42,918 nucleotides of DNA from Nocardia sp. (GTDB lineage Bacteria > Actinomycetota > Actinomycetes > Mycobacteriales > Mycobacteriaceae), in NCBI RefSeq assembly GCF_025465275.1, contig NZ_JAODNK010000053.1, positions 1-42,918 of the forward strand. The letters are read 5' to 3'. Made by a program: the position numbers and the translations under genes. The notes below the pieces were generated by a model, which did not search any database, was not told the DNA's origin, and worked only from the letters and a program-made list of their open reading frames with translations. Position 1 is the first letter of the stretch, and each line of letters begins with the position of its first letter. Positions 19,600 through 27,816 of the stretch are shown in pieces.

Positions 19600-20052
19600 A
19601 TGGTTTTTCGCAGCCGCCTGGAGCAGGCCCCGCAGTGGCGGCAGCAGTTGCTCGCACAGCGAAATGAATTGCGCGGCAGCTCTTTCCGGGATGCCACCAT
19701 GGGTATTTGCGCACTGATAGCCGCCGCGGACGGCGATATCGATCCGGCCGATCGCACCCGGGTCGCGCAGCTCATCGGCACGGACACTGTGCTGCAGCAC
19801 TTTCCCACCGATGAGCTGCGAAATCTCTTCGAGGACAACTGCACTCGCATCACCTTGGATCCGGCCTTCGGCCGCGCCTATGTGATGGCGCAGATCGCCG
19901 AGGCCACCGGAAATGCCGTCGAAGCCCGTGCCGCAGTGCAATTGGGAATCATGATCGGCAAGGTCGACGGCGACCTCGATGCGCAGGAAATCGCCGCCGT
20001 CCGGGATGCCTGCCGAGCCCTGCGCCTGGACCCGGTGGAGTTCGGCTTGTAA
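19600..20052 (+). CDS. TerB-like tellurite-resistance family protein
   Basis: A 150-residue all-helical protein. Two acidic segments typical of TerB, ICALIAAADGDIDPADRTRV (about 36-55) and MIGKVDGDLDAQEIAAV (about 117-133), are spaced as in the TerB fold, where such residues can bind metal. TerB domains occur in stress complexes with TerD and in other sensing contexts; no terC, terD or terZ gene is visible here, so tellurite resistance itself is not implied. ATG 19600 has only a weak ribosome site. The next gene on the same strand is a tiny zinc-ribbon protein 86 bp downstream, possibly co-transcribed. Confidence 0.8.
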   Translation: MVFRSRLEQAPQWRQQLLAQRNELRGSSFRDATMGICALIAAADGDIDPADRTRVAQLIGTDTVLQHFPTDELRNLFEDNCTRITLDPAFGRAYVMAQIAEATGNAVEARAAVQLGIMIGKVDGDLDAQEIAAVRDACRALRLDPVEFGL

Positions 20053-20138
20053 AGCCTGCTGGATACCGCTGGACATTCGCCAGCCAGATACCGCACGCTT
20101 GCTGCGTTTGGATTCCCACCGCGAGGAGTGCAATCTGC

Positions 20139-20318
20139 ATGGCGATTCAAGGGTTCCTGAATATCTTCTTCGACACCGTTGCCCCGAACAGAGGCTGGCG
20201 GTACTGCGGGATGTGCGAAGGCCGAGGTGATTACGGGCTGGTGAACGGCTCGGTCAACTGGTGCTCGGTCTGCGGCGGTACCGGCTGGATCGCCGAGGCG
20301 CCCACCTTCCGCCGCTGA
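20139..20318 (+). CDS. 59-residue double CxxCxGxG zinc-binding protein
   Basis: A short gene starting MAIQGFLNIFFDTVAPNRGW and containing two CxxCxGxG motifs: CGMCEGRG and CSVCGGTG, 17 residues apart. This motif is the repeat of the DnaJ cysteine-rich zinc domain, where pairs of repeats bind one zinc. No J-domain, substrate domain or membrane segment is present, so this is a free-standing miniature of one zinc centre. GAGGAG at 20123-20128 lies 10 nt before the ATG, which supports translation. Function unknown; possibilities are a thiol/zinc chaperone-like adaptor or an RNA-binding zinc ribbon. Neighbour of the TerB-like gene. Confidence 0.65.
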   Translation: MAIQGFLNIFFDTVAPNRGWRYCGMCEGRGDYGLVNGSVNWCSVCGGTGWIAEAPTFRR

Positions 20319-20375
20319 GCCGCCGCACATATCGCCGAGCCGCCTCACATATCCAGGGCCGCCTCACATATCCAG
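20318..20375. repeat. Short tandem repeat at the nadC 3' end
   Basis: Two adjacent 19-bp units (20338-20356 and 20357-20375) differ at one position. A third, diverged unit (20318-20337) precedes them. The nadC stop codon (20364-20366) lies inside the last unit, and the zinc-ribbon gene stop overlaps the first. The array fills the whole space between these two convergent genes. Confidence 0.75.
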
Positions 20376-21224
20376 GCCCAGGTCCAGTACCCGGACCGAG
20401 TGGGTGAGTGCGCCGACCGCGAGGTAGTCCACGCCGGTCCCCGCGTAATTCGCCGCGTCCTCCAGCGAAAGTCCGCCCGAGGATTCGAGTTTCGTCTGCG
20501 GCGAGCGGTCGTTGCGGCGCTGCACGGCGGCCTGGGTGGCCCACAACGGGAAGTTGTCCAGCAGCACCAGCTGCACGTCCTCGGCGAGCACGGCATCGAG
20601 CTGTTCGAGGCTGTCCACCTCGATCTCGCACTCGATATCCGGGTTCAGTTCGCGGACCGCACGCAGGGCATTGACAACCGATCCGGCGGCCACCACATGG
20701 TTGTCCTTGATGAGCGCCGCATCGCCCAGCCCCATGCGGTGGTTGACACCACCGCCGGTGCGGACCGCGTACTTCTGCAAAGCGCGCAAACCGGGCAGGG
20801 TCTTACGGCTGTCCCGAATGCGGCACCCGGTGCCGGCGACCGCATCCACCCAGGCCGAAGTCGCGCTGGCGATTCCGGACAAATGGCACACGAGATTCAG
20901 CATGGTGCGTTCGGCGGTGAGCAGGCCGCGCGTCGGCGCGAGCAGGCTCAGCACGGTGTCGCCCGGCTGCACCCGGGTACCGTCGGCGACCCGGTCGGTG
21001 ACCTCGTACGCGCCCGCGCCGATCACCTCGTCGAGTACCAGCAGGCCGACATCGAGTCCGGCCACGGTGCCGGGCTGGCGGGACACCATGGCCGCCTTGG
21101 CCACCGCGTCCGCGGGAACCGTTGCGGCCGTGGTGATATCGGGGCCGTAGCGCAGATCCTCATCGAGAGCCCTGCGGATGAGCGCGATCACTTCGTCGCG
21201 ATCGAGTCCGGCGTCGAGAGTCAT
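20364..21224 (-). CDS. nadC: Nicotinate-nucleotide pyrophosphorylase (quinolinate PRTase) NadC
   Basis: A 286-residue enzyme making nicotinate mononucleotide from quinolinate and PRPP. Family motifs are RTMLNLVCHLSGIAS, the quinolinate-binding RDSRKTLPGLRALQKYAVRTGGGVNHRMGL, ALIKDNHV and IECEIEVDSLEQL, then the glycine-rich phosphate region around LESSGGLSLE. AAGGAG about 7 nt upstream supports ATG 21222-21224, which overlaps the nadB stop (ATGA). Third gene of nadA-nadB-nadC. Its last codons lie in a 19-bp tandem repeat. Confidence 0.95.
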   Translation of the reverse strand: MTLDAGLDRDEVIALIRRALDEDLRYGPDITTAATVPADAVAKAAMVSRQPGTVAGLDVGLLVLDEVIGAGAYEVTDRVADGTRVQPGDTVLSLLAPTRGLLTAERTMLNLVCHLSGIASATSAWVDAVAGTGCRIRDSRKTLPGLRALQKYAVRTGGGVNHRMGLGDAALIKDNHVVAAGSVVNALRAVRELNPDIECEIEVDSLEQLDAVLAEDVQLVLLDNFPLWATQAAVQRRNDRSPQTKLESSGGLSLEDAANYAGTGVDYLAVGALTHSVRVLDLGLDM

Positions 21225-22867
21225 CGGTACACTCCTTCTTTCGTGCGGTGCCACGACGGCGTCGTTTCGGAGCCGTCGGTCACCAATTTCGGACGACCGT
21301 CCGGGCCCAAACGCACTGCCGTGCTGCGGCGCAGCTCGTCGCGCGGGTCCGGATAGTCGGAACGGGTGTGGCAGCCCCGGCTTTCGGTGCGGGCGGAGGC
21401 TGTCAGCAGCAGCGCGCGTGCGGTCAGCGTGAGCGCGGAGTCTTCGAGATCCTGGATGATCGCGGCGGCCGAATTCCCCTGCACCGCCTCGCTGGTCTCG
21501 TCGGCCTCGCCGCCGGACAGCATGCCCACCAGCCGCAACACCGCACCGCGCAGGCCGTCACCGTCGCGGACGACCGCGGCGTGCTCGGTCATCAACTCCT
21601 GCAACAGCTTCCGATCCGCCCGAGGCAGCGCCGTCACGCCCGCGAAGTGCGCTCCGGCGTCGATGCGCGCGGCCGCGCCCAGCCGTTCGACCGCCGCCGC
21701 GCCGGCGCGCTCGCCGACCACGAGGCCCTCGAGCAGGCTGTTGGAGGCGAGCCGGTTGGCCCCGTGCAGACCGGTGCGGGCCACCTCACCGGCGGCGTAC
21801 AGGCCGGGAACGATGGTGCGCCCGTAGGTATCGGTGACAACGCCACCGCACTGGAAGTGCGCGGCGGGCGCGACCGGAATGAGATCGGTGCTCGGTTCGA
21901 TCCCCGCGGCCCGGCAGGACGCGGTAATGGTCGGGAACCGCTGCTCGAACCCGTCGAGCGCCCTGGCGTCGAGGTAGACGCGGTCAGTGCCGAGCGCACG
22001 CATGCGGGCCTCGATGGCGCGCGACACCACATCGCGCGGCGCGAGATCACCACGCGGATGCACACCCGCGGTCACCGAATCCCCTTGGGAATCCACCAGA
22101 ACCGCGCCCTCGCCGCGCACCGCCTCACTGATGAGCGGCCGCCGACCCAGCCCACCTGGCGTGAACAGCACGGTGGGATGGAACTGCAGGAACTCCAGAT
22201 CCGAGACCATGGCCCCGGCCCGCAGCGCCAGCGCGATGCCGTCGGCGGTGGCTCCCGGCGGATTGGTGCTGCACGCGTACAACTGTCCGAGCCCGCCGGT
22301 GGCCAGCAGGACGGCGGGCGCATGCACGATCCCGAATCCCTTGTCGGATACGGCGATCACACCGCGCACCCCGTCGGGACCGGTCACGATCTCGACAGCG
22401 GCGGCCCCGAACAACACCGGCAGTCCGGCCGTGTTCAAGGCCCGCTGCACCTCGGCTCCGGTGGCATCACCACCGGCGTGAATGATCCGCCGAGTGCTGT
22501 GCCCACCTTCCCGGGTCCGCGAAACCTCGCCGTCCCGGCCGAGATCGAATACCGCACCCAGATCGGTCAGCGCCGCAACCGCGTCCACGCCGCCCTCGAC
22601 AATGCAGCGCACCGCCTCCGGCTCACACAGCCCGGCCCCGGCGACCACGGTGTCGTGCACATGGGATTCCACCGAATCCCCGTGCGGCGCAACCACGGCG
22701 ATACCGCCCTGCGCATACTGCGTAGAGGTGTCGGTGGCTCCGCCCTTGCTCAAGGTCAGCACTCGAAGCCCCCGCAGCGAGGCGGTGCGGGCCGCGGTCA
22801 AACCCGCGACACCGCCGCCCACCACCACGAGATCCGCTTCGGTCTCCCACGCGATGGAAATACTCAC
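21221..22867 (-). CDS. nadB: L-aspartate oxidase NadB
   Basis: A 548-residue FAD enzyme oxidising L-aspartate to iminoaspartate for quinolinate synthesis. The N-terminal dinucleotide fold reads DLVVVGGGVAGLTAA; STQYAQGGIAV, RDVVSRAIEARM, AHFQCGGVVTDTYGRT (the catalytic His/Arg area) and GLHGANRLASNSLLEGLV are family landmarks, with a C-terminal helical domain. Two GTG starts compete: 22876 and 22867. The second is preferred because GGAAAGG lies 9 nt before it. It sits 38 bp after nadA and overlaps nadC by 4 nt, a tight operon. Confidence 0.95.
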   Translation of the reverse strand: MSISIAWETEADLVVVGGGVAGLTAARTASLRGLRVLTLSKGGATDTSTQYAQGGIAVVAPHGDSVESHVHDTVVAGAGLCEPEAVRCIVEGGVDAVAALTDLGAVFDLGRDGEVSRTREGGHSTRRIIHAGGDATGAEVQRALNTAGLPVLFGAAAVEIVTGPDGVRGVIAVSDKGFGIVHAPAVLLATGGLGQLYACSTNPPGATADGIALALRAGAMVSDLEFLQFHPTVLFTPGGLGRRPLISEAVRGEGAVLVDSQGDSVTAGVHPRGDLAPRDVVSRAIEARMRALGTDRVYLDARALDGFEQRFPTITASCRAAGIEPSTDLIPVAPAAHFQCGGVVTDTYGRTIVPGLYAAGEVARTGLHGANRLASNSLLEGLVVGERAGAAAVERLGAAARIDAGAHFAGVTALPRADRKLLQELMTEHAAVVRDGDGLRGAVLRLVGMLSGGEADETSEAVQGNSAAAIIQDLEDSALTLTARALLLTASARTESRGCHTRSDYPDPRDELRRSTAVRLGPDGRPKLVTDGSETTPSWHRTKEGVYR

Positions 22868-22904
22868 GGCTGTCACCCTTTCCGGCGAATGCCCGAGCCC
22901 GCTG

Positions 22905-23942
22905 CTATTCCGCGCCGCCGGGGTTGCCGATTTCGATCATGCGCTGGACCGAATTGCGGGCCAGAGCAGCGGTTTCGAGATCGACGTGCACCTCGTCGCG
23001 GTTTTCCACCAGGCAGCGGAGCAGGGCGGCCGGGGTGATCATCTTCATGTACTGGCAGGAGGCGCGATCATTCACGGCCTGGAAGTCGATGCCGGGGGCT
23101 GCTTTTCGCAGCTGGTGCAGCATGCCGATCTCGGTCGCCACCAACACCTGCTTCGACTTCGCGGCTTTCGCGGCGTCGATCATGCCGCCGGTCGACAGGA
23201 TGTGCACCCGGTCGGCCGGGAACTCGCCCGCGCCCGCGAGGTACAGCGCCGAAGTGGCGCAACCGCATTCGGGGTGCACGAAGAGTTCGGCGTCCGGGTG
23301 GGTGCGGGCTTGCTCATTGAGCTCATCGCCGTTGATGCCGGCGTGCACGTGGCATTCGCCCATCCAGATGTGCATGTTCTCGCGGCCGGTGATGCGCTTG
23401 ACGTGCGCGCCCAGGAACTGGTCCGGCAGGAACAGCACCTCGCGGTCCGGATCGATGGAGGCGACCACATCGACGGCATTGGACGAGGTGCAGCAGATAT
23501 CGGTGAGCGCCTTCACCGCGGCGGTGGTGTTCACATACGACACCACCATGGCGTCCGGGTGCTCGTCCTTCCACTCCCGCAACTGCTCGGCGGTAATGGA
23601 GTCGGCCAGCGAACAGCCGGCCCGCTGGTCCGGAATGAGCACGGTCTTCTCGGGGCTGAGGATCTTCGCCGTCTCGGCCATGAAGTGCACACCGCAGAAC
23701 ACGATGGTGCCCTCGGTCGCTTCGGCGGCAATCCGGGACAGCGCGAGGGAGTCGCCGACATGGTCGGCAATATCCTGGATCTCGGGGAGCTGATAGTTGT
23801 GCGCCAGGATGGTCGCGTTGCGCTCGCGCGCCAGTCGCTTGATCTCCTGTGCCCACTCGGGAGTGGCGTCGACGCCGGTGAATCCCGCGGGCCCGTCCAC
23901 AATGCGCTCGGTGAGCGTCATCGTCGCACCTACTGCAGCCAT
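22905..23942 (-). CDS. nadA: Quinolinate synthase NadA
   Basis: A 345-residue 4Fe-4S enzyme condensing iminoaspartate with dihydroxyacetone phosphate. Landmarks are [38 protein letters not shown] and three cluster Cys regions: [23 protein letters not shown] and [17 protein letters not shown] upstream supports ATG 23940-23942. It is divergent from the NrtR-type NUDIX regulator with a palindrome in between, so the nad operon is probably repressed when NAD-related metabolites are high. Confidence 0.95.
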   Translation of the reverse strand: MAAVGATMTLTERIVDGPAGFTGVDATPEWAQEIKRLARERNATILAHNYQLPEIQDIADHVGDSLALSRIAAEATEGTIVFCGVHFMAETAKILSPEKTVLIPDQRAGCSLADSITAEQLREWKDEHPDAMVVSYVNTTAAVKALTDICCTSSNAVDVVASIDPDREVLFLPDQFLGAHVKRITGRENMHIWMGECHVHAGINGDELNEQARTHPDAELFVHPECGCATSALYLAGAGEFPADRVHILSTGGMIDAAKAAKSKQVLVATEIGMLHQLRKAAPGIDFQAVNDRASCQYMKMITPAALLRCLVENRDEVHVDLETAALARNSVQRMIEIGNPGGAE

Positions 23943-23996
23943 GGCTGGCTCCTTCTCTCATGCGCTCGGCCACATCGCCGATTCGCATACAACCGG

Positions 23997-24017
23997 TTTT
24001 CGACTTAGAATCGAAAA
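23997..24017. promoter_or_regulatory. NrtR-type palindrome and leaderless promoter
   Basis: TTTTCGA-N7-TCGAAAA is a perfect inverted repeat (7-bp arms) between nadA and the NUDIX regulator. A -10 like TAGAAT (24006-24011) lies within it and the regulator GTG starts at 24019, so the operator covers the core promoter of a probably leaderless mRNA. Its distance to nadA (55 bp) also allows control of the nad operon. Confidence 0.7.
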
Positions 24018-24018
24018 C

Positions 24019-24777
24019 GTGGCCCATCGTAGCACTATCCACGAAACGCTCACCGCCGTGTTCCAGGTTCGTCGCTTTCCGGACATCATCAGTGCAGGTG
24101 AGCGTGTTTCCACTGCGGCAGGAGCCGATAACGTGCGCTGTCCGCCCGGCCAGTGCACGGAATTGGCGGTACTGCTGTGGCAACGCGCCCTCGACCCCGC
24201 GGAGGGCACCTGGTCACTACCGGGCGGCAAGCTGCGCGACGGCGAGGACCTCGACGCCTCGGCCGCACGGCAATTGGCGGAGAAGGTCGATGTGCGGGAG
24301 CTGACCCACCTGGAACAGGTCTGGGTCTTCAGCGATCCGAATCGCGTACCCGGCGACCGGCGTATCGCCTCGGCGTATCTGGGATTGGTGCCACTCACCG
24401 CGGAACCGGTACTGCCCGCGGACACCCGGTGGCATCCGGTCTCGGCGCTGCCGGACATGTCCTTCGATCACGGCGGCATTGTCGAGCATGCGCGAAATCG
24501 ACTGGCGGCGAAGATGTCCTACACGAATATCGCGTTCGCCCTGGCCCCCGAGCGCTTCACCATGTCGACGCTGCGGGAAATCTACTGCGCCGCACTCGGA
24601 TACGATGTGGACACCACGAATCTGCAACGGGTGCTTACCCGCCGCGGAGTGATCACACCGACCGGCGCGACGACATCTCCCGGCCGCACGGGCGGGCGGC
24701 CGGCAGCGGTCTACCGCTTCACCGAATCCGAAATCCGCGTCACCGACGAATTCGCCGCGCTACGCCCGCCGAGTTGA
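24019..24777 (+). CDS. nrtR: NrtR-like regulator with degenerate NUDIX domain
   Basis: A 252-residue protein. The N-terminal NUDIX fold (about 10-150) carries GGKLRDGEDLDASAARQLAEKV, where the canonical REUxEExGU is altered to RQLAEKVDV, so metal and pyrophosphatase residues are missing. The C-terminal winged helix (about 170-250) includes LREIYCAALGYDVDTTNLQRVLTRRGVI and GGRPAAVYRF. This is the layout of NrtR repressors, which sense ADP-ribose or related compounds and control NAD synthesis. Its place divergent from nadABC, with a palindrome between, supports that. The GTG start directly follows the operator; the frame is open further upstream but runs antisense to nadA. Confidence 0.85.
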   Translation: MAHRSTIHETLTAVFQVRRFPDIISAGERVSTAAGADNVRCPPGQCTELAVLLWQRALDPAEGTWSLPGGKLRDGEDLDASAARQLAEKVDVRELTHLEQVWVFSDPNRVPGDRRIASAYLGLVPLTAEPVLPADTRWHPVSALPDMSFDHGGIVEHARNRLAAKMSYTNIAFALAPERFTMSTLREIYCAALGYDVDTTNLQRVLTRRGVITPTGATTSPGRTGGRPAAVYRFTESEIRVTDEFAALRPPS

Positions 24778-24801
24778 CGGGGGTCGCGGAGCGCGAAGGT
24801 G

Positions 24802-24978
24802 CTACCACTCCCGCTTGCGATGTTTGGTGCCGCGGCGGTAGGTGCGCGCACTCGGAATCGGTTGTGCGGCATTGGATTGCCGTAGTGCGTGGCGCTGTCG
24901 CCAGGCACTGAGATCCGGTCGTTCCGCCGACACTTCGGGAGTCTGCGGGGCACGATCGGCGTGCGAAACGGCTTTCAT
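24802..24978 (-). CDS. Small basic hypothetical protein (58 aa)
   Basis: A 58-residue Arg/Gln-rich protein beginning MKAVSHADRAPQTPEVS and ending YRRGTKHRKREW. It has no Cys, no hydrophobic segment and a strongly positive C-terminus, so a nucleic-acid or ribosome interaction is conceivable but unproven. A GGGG stretch lies about 9 nt before the ATG. It follows the DUF2567 gene by 73 bp on the same strand, making it the last possible member of the bioB operon. Real coding status is uncertain because GC-rich frames of this length occur by chance. Confidence 0.45.
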   Translation of the reverse strand: MKAVSHADRAPQTPEVSAERPDLSAWRQRHALRQSNAAQPIPSARTYRRGTKHRKREW

Positions 24979-25051
24979 GGCCGATCCCCCTGCGGTGTCG
25001 TGAACTCGAGACCTCAGGGTAGGGAGAATCGCCGGGAAGCTCCAGCGATTT

Positions 25052-25765
25052 TCAGTTCGCGCGATCGGTCTCCGGTACCGGGTCGGAGGGACTGAACGGC
25101 ACCACCGGGGCGCGCGGGCCGAAGGGCTGGGTGCCGTCGTAGGGCCCGTAGGTGATGTCGGAGCCGAACTGACCGGGCGCGAAGTCGGCCGGTTCCGGCG
25201 GGTTCTCGCCGAATGGCAGGTGATGTCCGGTGCCCAGATCATCGGTGGTGCTCAGCGCCGCCAGAATCAGCACCACCAGCGCCGCGACCAAGGGTTGCAC
25301 CAGTAGTGCGGGCCAGCCCTCGACCGTCGGCGCGAACTCCACGATGGTGTGCACGGCCGGATGCGGCGGTCGCGTATGCCGCTCCTGCGCCACCGCTTCG
25401 CCGACCCAGCGCATGACCGAGGAGCCCAGCGCCGAGCCGCCCAGCAGGCCGAGCAGCAGCAGTGGTCCGCGGGCCCGCCGCCAGCGCCAGCCGGCAGCCG
25501 CGGTGAGGACCGCCGTCACCAGCCCGATGAGTACGAAGATGGCGACCGCGTCGAAACGGTGGGCGCTCTCCCCCGTCAGCGCGGCGCCGCGATCGGGATC
25601 GACCACGAGCAACTGTTCGGCGGGCGCCAGAAATCCCCACACCACGCCCGCGAGGGCGCTCACCGCGACAATGGCGGCGAAGACCACCGCTGCCGCGCGG
25701 GCCTCGCGCATCAGAAATCCGACGCGCACTCCGGGCTGCTCGGCAGCGGTGAATGTGGTTGCCAC
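25052..25765 (-). CDS. DUF2567-type membrane protein
   Basis: A 237-residue membrane protein of unknown function. After about 20 residues come four predicted membrane segments (AAAVVFAAIVAVSALAGVVWGFL; FDAVAIFVLIGLVTAVLTAAAG; GPLLLLGLLGGSALGSSVM; PLVAALVVLILAALST) and a proline-rich hydrophilic tail of about 50 residues with PFGP and FSPSDP. I recognise it as the DUF2567 family that follows bioB and its small partner in mycobacteria. The GTG start at 25765 shares one base with the bsaP stop (TAGTG), indicating coupling. Its constant place behind bioB suggests a link to biotin metabolism, but no activity is known to me. Confidence 0.75.
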   Translation of the reverse strand: MATTFTAAEQPGVRVGFLMREARAAAVVFAAIVAVSALAGVVWGFLAPAEQLLVVDPDRGAALTGESAHRFDAVAIFVLIGLVTAVLTAAAGWRWRRARGPLLLLGLLGGSALGSSVMRWVGEAVAQERHTRPPHPAVHTIVEFAPTVEGWPALLVQPLVAALVVLILAALSTTDDLGTGHHLPFGENPPEPADFAPGQFGSDITYGPYDGTQPFGPRAPVVPFSPSDPVPETDRAN

Positions 25766-25986
25766 TAGCGGTGTTCCAGGCTGCTGGAGTCGAGCACGCC
25801 GTGGCGCGAGCACTTGGCCCACCACCCGTCCGGGCTCACCTGCACGACCATGCGGCGGCCGCAGTTCGCACAGAACCGCGGCGGCTCCAAACCCAGTGCG
25901 GCAGCGGCGGGGACGGAGTCTTCCAGACCCGGCACCACGCGCTTGCCTGTGAAGGGGTTGTAGCGCTCCTCTATATCCACGACCAC
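25765..25986 (-). CDS. bsaP: Biotin synthase auxiliary protein BsaP
   Basis: A 73-residue protein read as starting at GTG 25986 ([20 protein letters not shown]). The C-terminal half carries [26 protein letters not shown], with a CxxC pair and a third Cys plus His that could bind a metal or iron-sulfur cluster. The mycobacterial gene in the same place (after bioB, before DUF2567) encodes an auxiliary protein needed for biotin synthase activity in those bacteria. Identity is inferred from position, size and the Cys pattern. No good ribosome site is visible before the GTG cluster, so the exact start is uncertain. An intercistronic hairpin precedes it. Confidence 0.75.
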   Translation of the reverse strand: MVVDIEERYNPFTGKRVVPGLEDSVPAAAALGLEPPRFCANCGRRMVVQVSPDGWWAKCSRHGVLDSSSLEHR

Positions 25987-26029
25987 CTCAGTGCTCAGCT
26001 TCTGTGAAGTGCAGCCCTCGACGAGCTGC

Positions 26030-26056
26030 GCCGGTACCTGTATGTACGGTACCGGC
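26030..26056 (-). other. Intercistronic hairpin between bioB and bsaP
   Basis: GCCGGTACC-N9-GGTACCGGC: perfect 9-bp arms and a 9-nt loop, 19 nt after the bioB stop and 43 nt before the bsaP start. It could attenuate, or protect the bioB mRNA end, so that bsaP is made at a different level. Confidence 0.5.
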
Positions 26057-26075
26057 TTCCGATGACTCGCTGCGC

Positions 26076-27113
26076 TCAGAAGGATTCGTTGAGGGCCTTG
26101 ATCGGCATCTTGAGCTCGCCGAGAAGATCGATATCGGCTTCGGCGGGGCGGCCCAGAGTGGTGAGGTAATTGCCGACGATGACGGCATTGATGCCACCGA
26201 GGATGCCCTGCTTGGCGCCGAGGTCGCCGAGGGTGATCTCGCGACCGCCCGCGAAACGCAGAATGGTGCGCGGCAGGGCGAGACGGAAGGCCGCGACGGC
26301 ACGCAGCGCATCGGAGGCGGGCAACACCTCGAGGTCGCCGAAGGGGGTGCCGGGGCGCGGGTTGAGGAAGTTCAGCGGGACCTCGTCCGGCTCCAATTCG
26401 GCCAGCTGCACGGCGAATTCGGCGCGCTGCTCCAGGGATTCGCCCATGCCGAGGATGCCGCCGGAGCAGACCTCCATACCGGCCTCGCGCACCATACGCA
26501 GGGTGTCGTAGCGCTCCTCGTAGGAGTGCGTGGTGACCACCTTCGTGAAGTGCGATTTGGCGGTCTCGAGATTGTGGTTGTAGCGGTGCACACCCATGGC
26601 GGCGAGCTGATCGACCTGCTCCTGGTTGAGCATGCCGAGTGAGCAGGCGACCTGGATGTCGACCTCGTTGCGAATGGCCTCGACGCCGGCGGCGACCTGC
26701 GCCATGAGCCGGGCATCCGGGCCGCGCACGGCGGCGACGATGCAGAATTCGGTCGCGCCGGACTTGGCGGTCTGCTTGGCGGCCTCGACCAGGCTCGGGA
26801 TATCGAGCCAGGCGGCGCGCACCGGCGACTGGAAAAGGCCGGACTGCGAACAGAAGTGGCAGTCCTCGGGGCAACCGCCGGTCTTGAGCGAGATGATGCC
26901 CTCGACCTCGACCTCGGGGCCGCACCACTTCATGCGCACGTCGTGAGCGAGGGCGAGCAGCTCTTCGAGCCGATCGTCACCGAGGCGGAGCACCTCGAGG
27001 GTCTGCTCCTGATTGAGTGCGACTCCGCGCTCGAGCACCTGCTCGCGCGCGATCGTCAGAATGTCTTGGCCTGCCGCACTTGCGGCTTCGGTCCTGACGG
27101 CTGCCTGGGTCAT
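26076..27113 (-). CDS. bioB: Biotin synthase BioB
   Basis: A 345-residue radical-SAM enzyme inserting sulfur into dethiobiotin. The SAM-cluster motif is [13 protein letters not shown] (Cys81, 85, 88); [25 protein letters not shown] and [11 protein letters not shown] are family landmarks, with the Arg and Cys residues expected for the second cluster. ATG 27111-27113 ([10 protein letters not shown]) is preferred; an ATG at 27131 and a TTG at 27152 are in frame. A BioQ-type palindrome lies at 27153-27169 just upstream. It is followed by bsaP and DUF2567. Confidence 0.95.
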   Translation of the reverse strand: MTQAAVRTEAASAAGQDILTIAREQVLERGVALNQEQTLEVLRLGDDRLEELLALAHDVRMKWCGPEVEVEGIISLKTGGCPEDCHFCSQSGLFQSPVRAAWLDIPSLVEAAKQTAKSGATEFCIVAAVRGPDARLMAQVAAGVEAIRNEVDIQVACSLGMLNQEQVDQLAAMGVHRYNHNLETAKSHFTKVVTTHSYEERYDTLRMVREAGMEVCSGGILGMGESLEQRAEFAVQLAELEPDEVPLNFLNPRPGTPFGDLEVLPASDALRAVAAFRLALPRTILRFAGGREITLGDLGAKQGILGGINAVIVGNYLTTLGRPAEADIDLLGELKMPIKALNESF

Positions 27114-27152
27114 GCGCGCGAATCCCTTCATCCGGCCGGTGTGGCCGAGCAA

Positions 27153-27169
27153 CTTGAACGGTGTTCAGG
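27153..27169. promoter_or_regulatory. BioQ-type operator, bioB/bioQ intergenic region
   Basis: The palindrome TGAAC-GGT-GTTCA (27155-27167) within CTTGAAC...GTTCAGG. It matches the sites before bioF and bioA. It would control both bioB and bioQ. TAGCCT on the minus strand just upstream (27171-27176) is a possible -10 of bioB. Confidence 0.8.
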
Positions 27170-27221
27170 GTAGGCTAGCAGTCCGGAACGTGAGCCGGAA
27201 CACGAAGGGGTCGGAATCTCA

Positions 27222-27806
27222 GTGCAACTGCACCGCACGGACGTGGTCGATGGGGCCATCGCCATCCTCGATCAGTACGGACTCGCCGATCTGACCATGC
27301 GGCGGCTCGCGAGTTCCCTGCATGTGCAGCCCGGCGCGCTGTACTGGCACTTCCCCAATAAGCAGGCACTGCTCGGCGCCGTCGGCGACCGCGTCCTCGC
27401 ACCCATGGAGGAGCCGGTCGAGGCCGATGAATGGTCCGGCCAGATCACCGAATTGGCGCACCGCCTGCGCTCCTGCCTGCTCGCCTACCGCGACGGCGCC
27501 GAATTGGTCTCGGCCACATACGCTTCCAGGCTCACCACCAGCAAGGGCCGAGAACGCCTGGCAGGCGCCGCAATCCGCGCAGGAATGACCCGAGAAGAAG
27601 CCGACCTCTCCGCCTACACCCTGCTCTACTACGTCCTAGGCCAAACGGTAGACGAACAATCCCGCATGCAAATGGACTCCGTAGGCGCCCTCACCGAAGA
27701 TTCCTCCCCCCTCTACGACACCCCCGACGCCACAGCCCGCTTCGACTTCGGCCTCCAACTCTTCATCAGCGGCGTCCGCCACCTCCTCGGCACCCGAGTT
27801 CGCTAA
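27222..27806 (+). CDS. bioQ: TetR-family biotin regulator BioQ
   Basis: A 194-residue TetR regulator. The N-terminal HTH (about 6-50) reads VVDGAIAILDQYGLADLTMRRLASSLHVQPGALYWHFPNKQALL, with a TetR_C-type ligand domain behind it ending FDFGLQLFISGVRHLLG. BioQ represses biotin synthesis genes in mycobacteria and corynebacteria. The same palindrome occurs upstream of bioB/bioQ, bioF and bioA in this window. GTG at 27222 is taken as start; a purine-rich AAGGGG lies about 13 nt upstream. The second half uses A/C-ending codons (CTA, CAA, GTA) more than its neighbours. Degenerate copies of its last 60 bases recur twice downstream. Confidence 0.88.
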   Translation: MQLHRTDVVDGAIAILDQYGLADLTMRRLASSLHVQPGALYWHFPNKQALLGAVGDRVLAPMEEPVEADEWSGQITELAHRLRSCLLAYRDGAELVSATYASRLTTSKGRERLAGAAIRAGMTREEADLSAYTLLYYVLGQTVDEQSRMQMDSVGALTEDSSPLYDTPDATARFDFGLQLFISGVRHLLGTRVR

Positions 27807-27816
27807 CCCCACCGCC

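Noticed and set aside
21248..23038. 596-codon plus-strand frame opposite nadB
   Set aside because: Antisense to L-aspartate oxidase; no motif.
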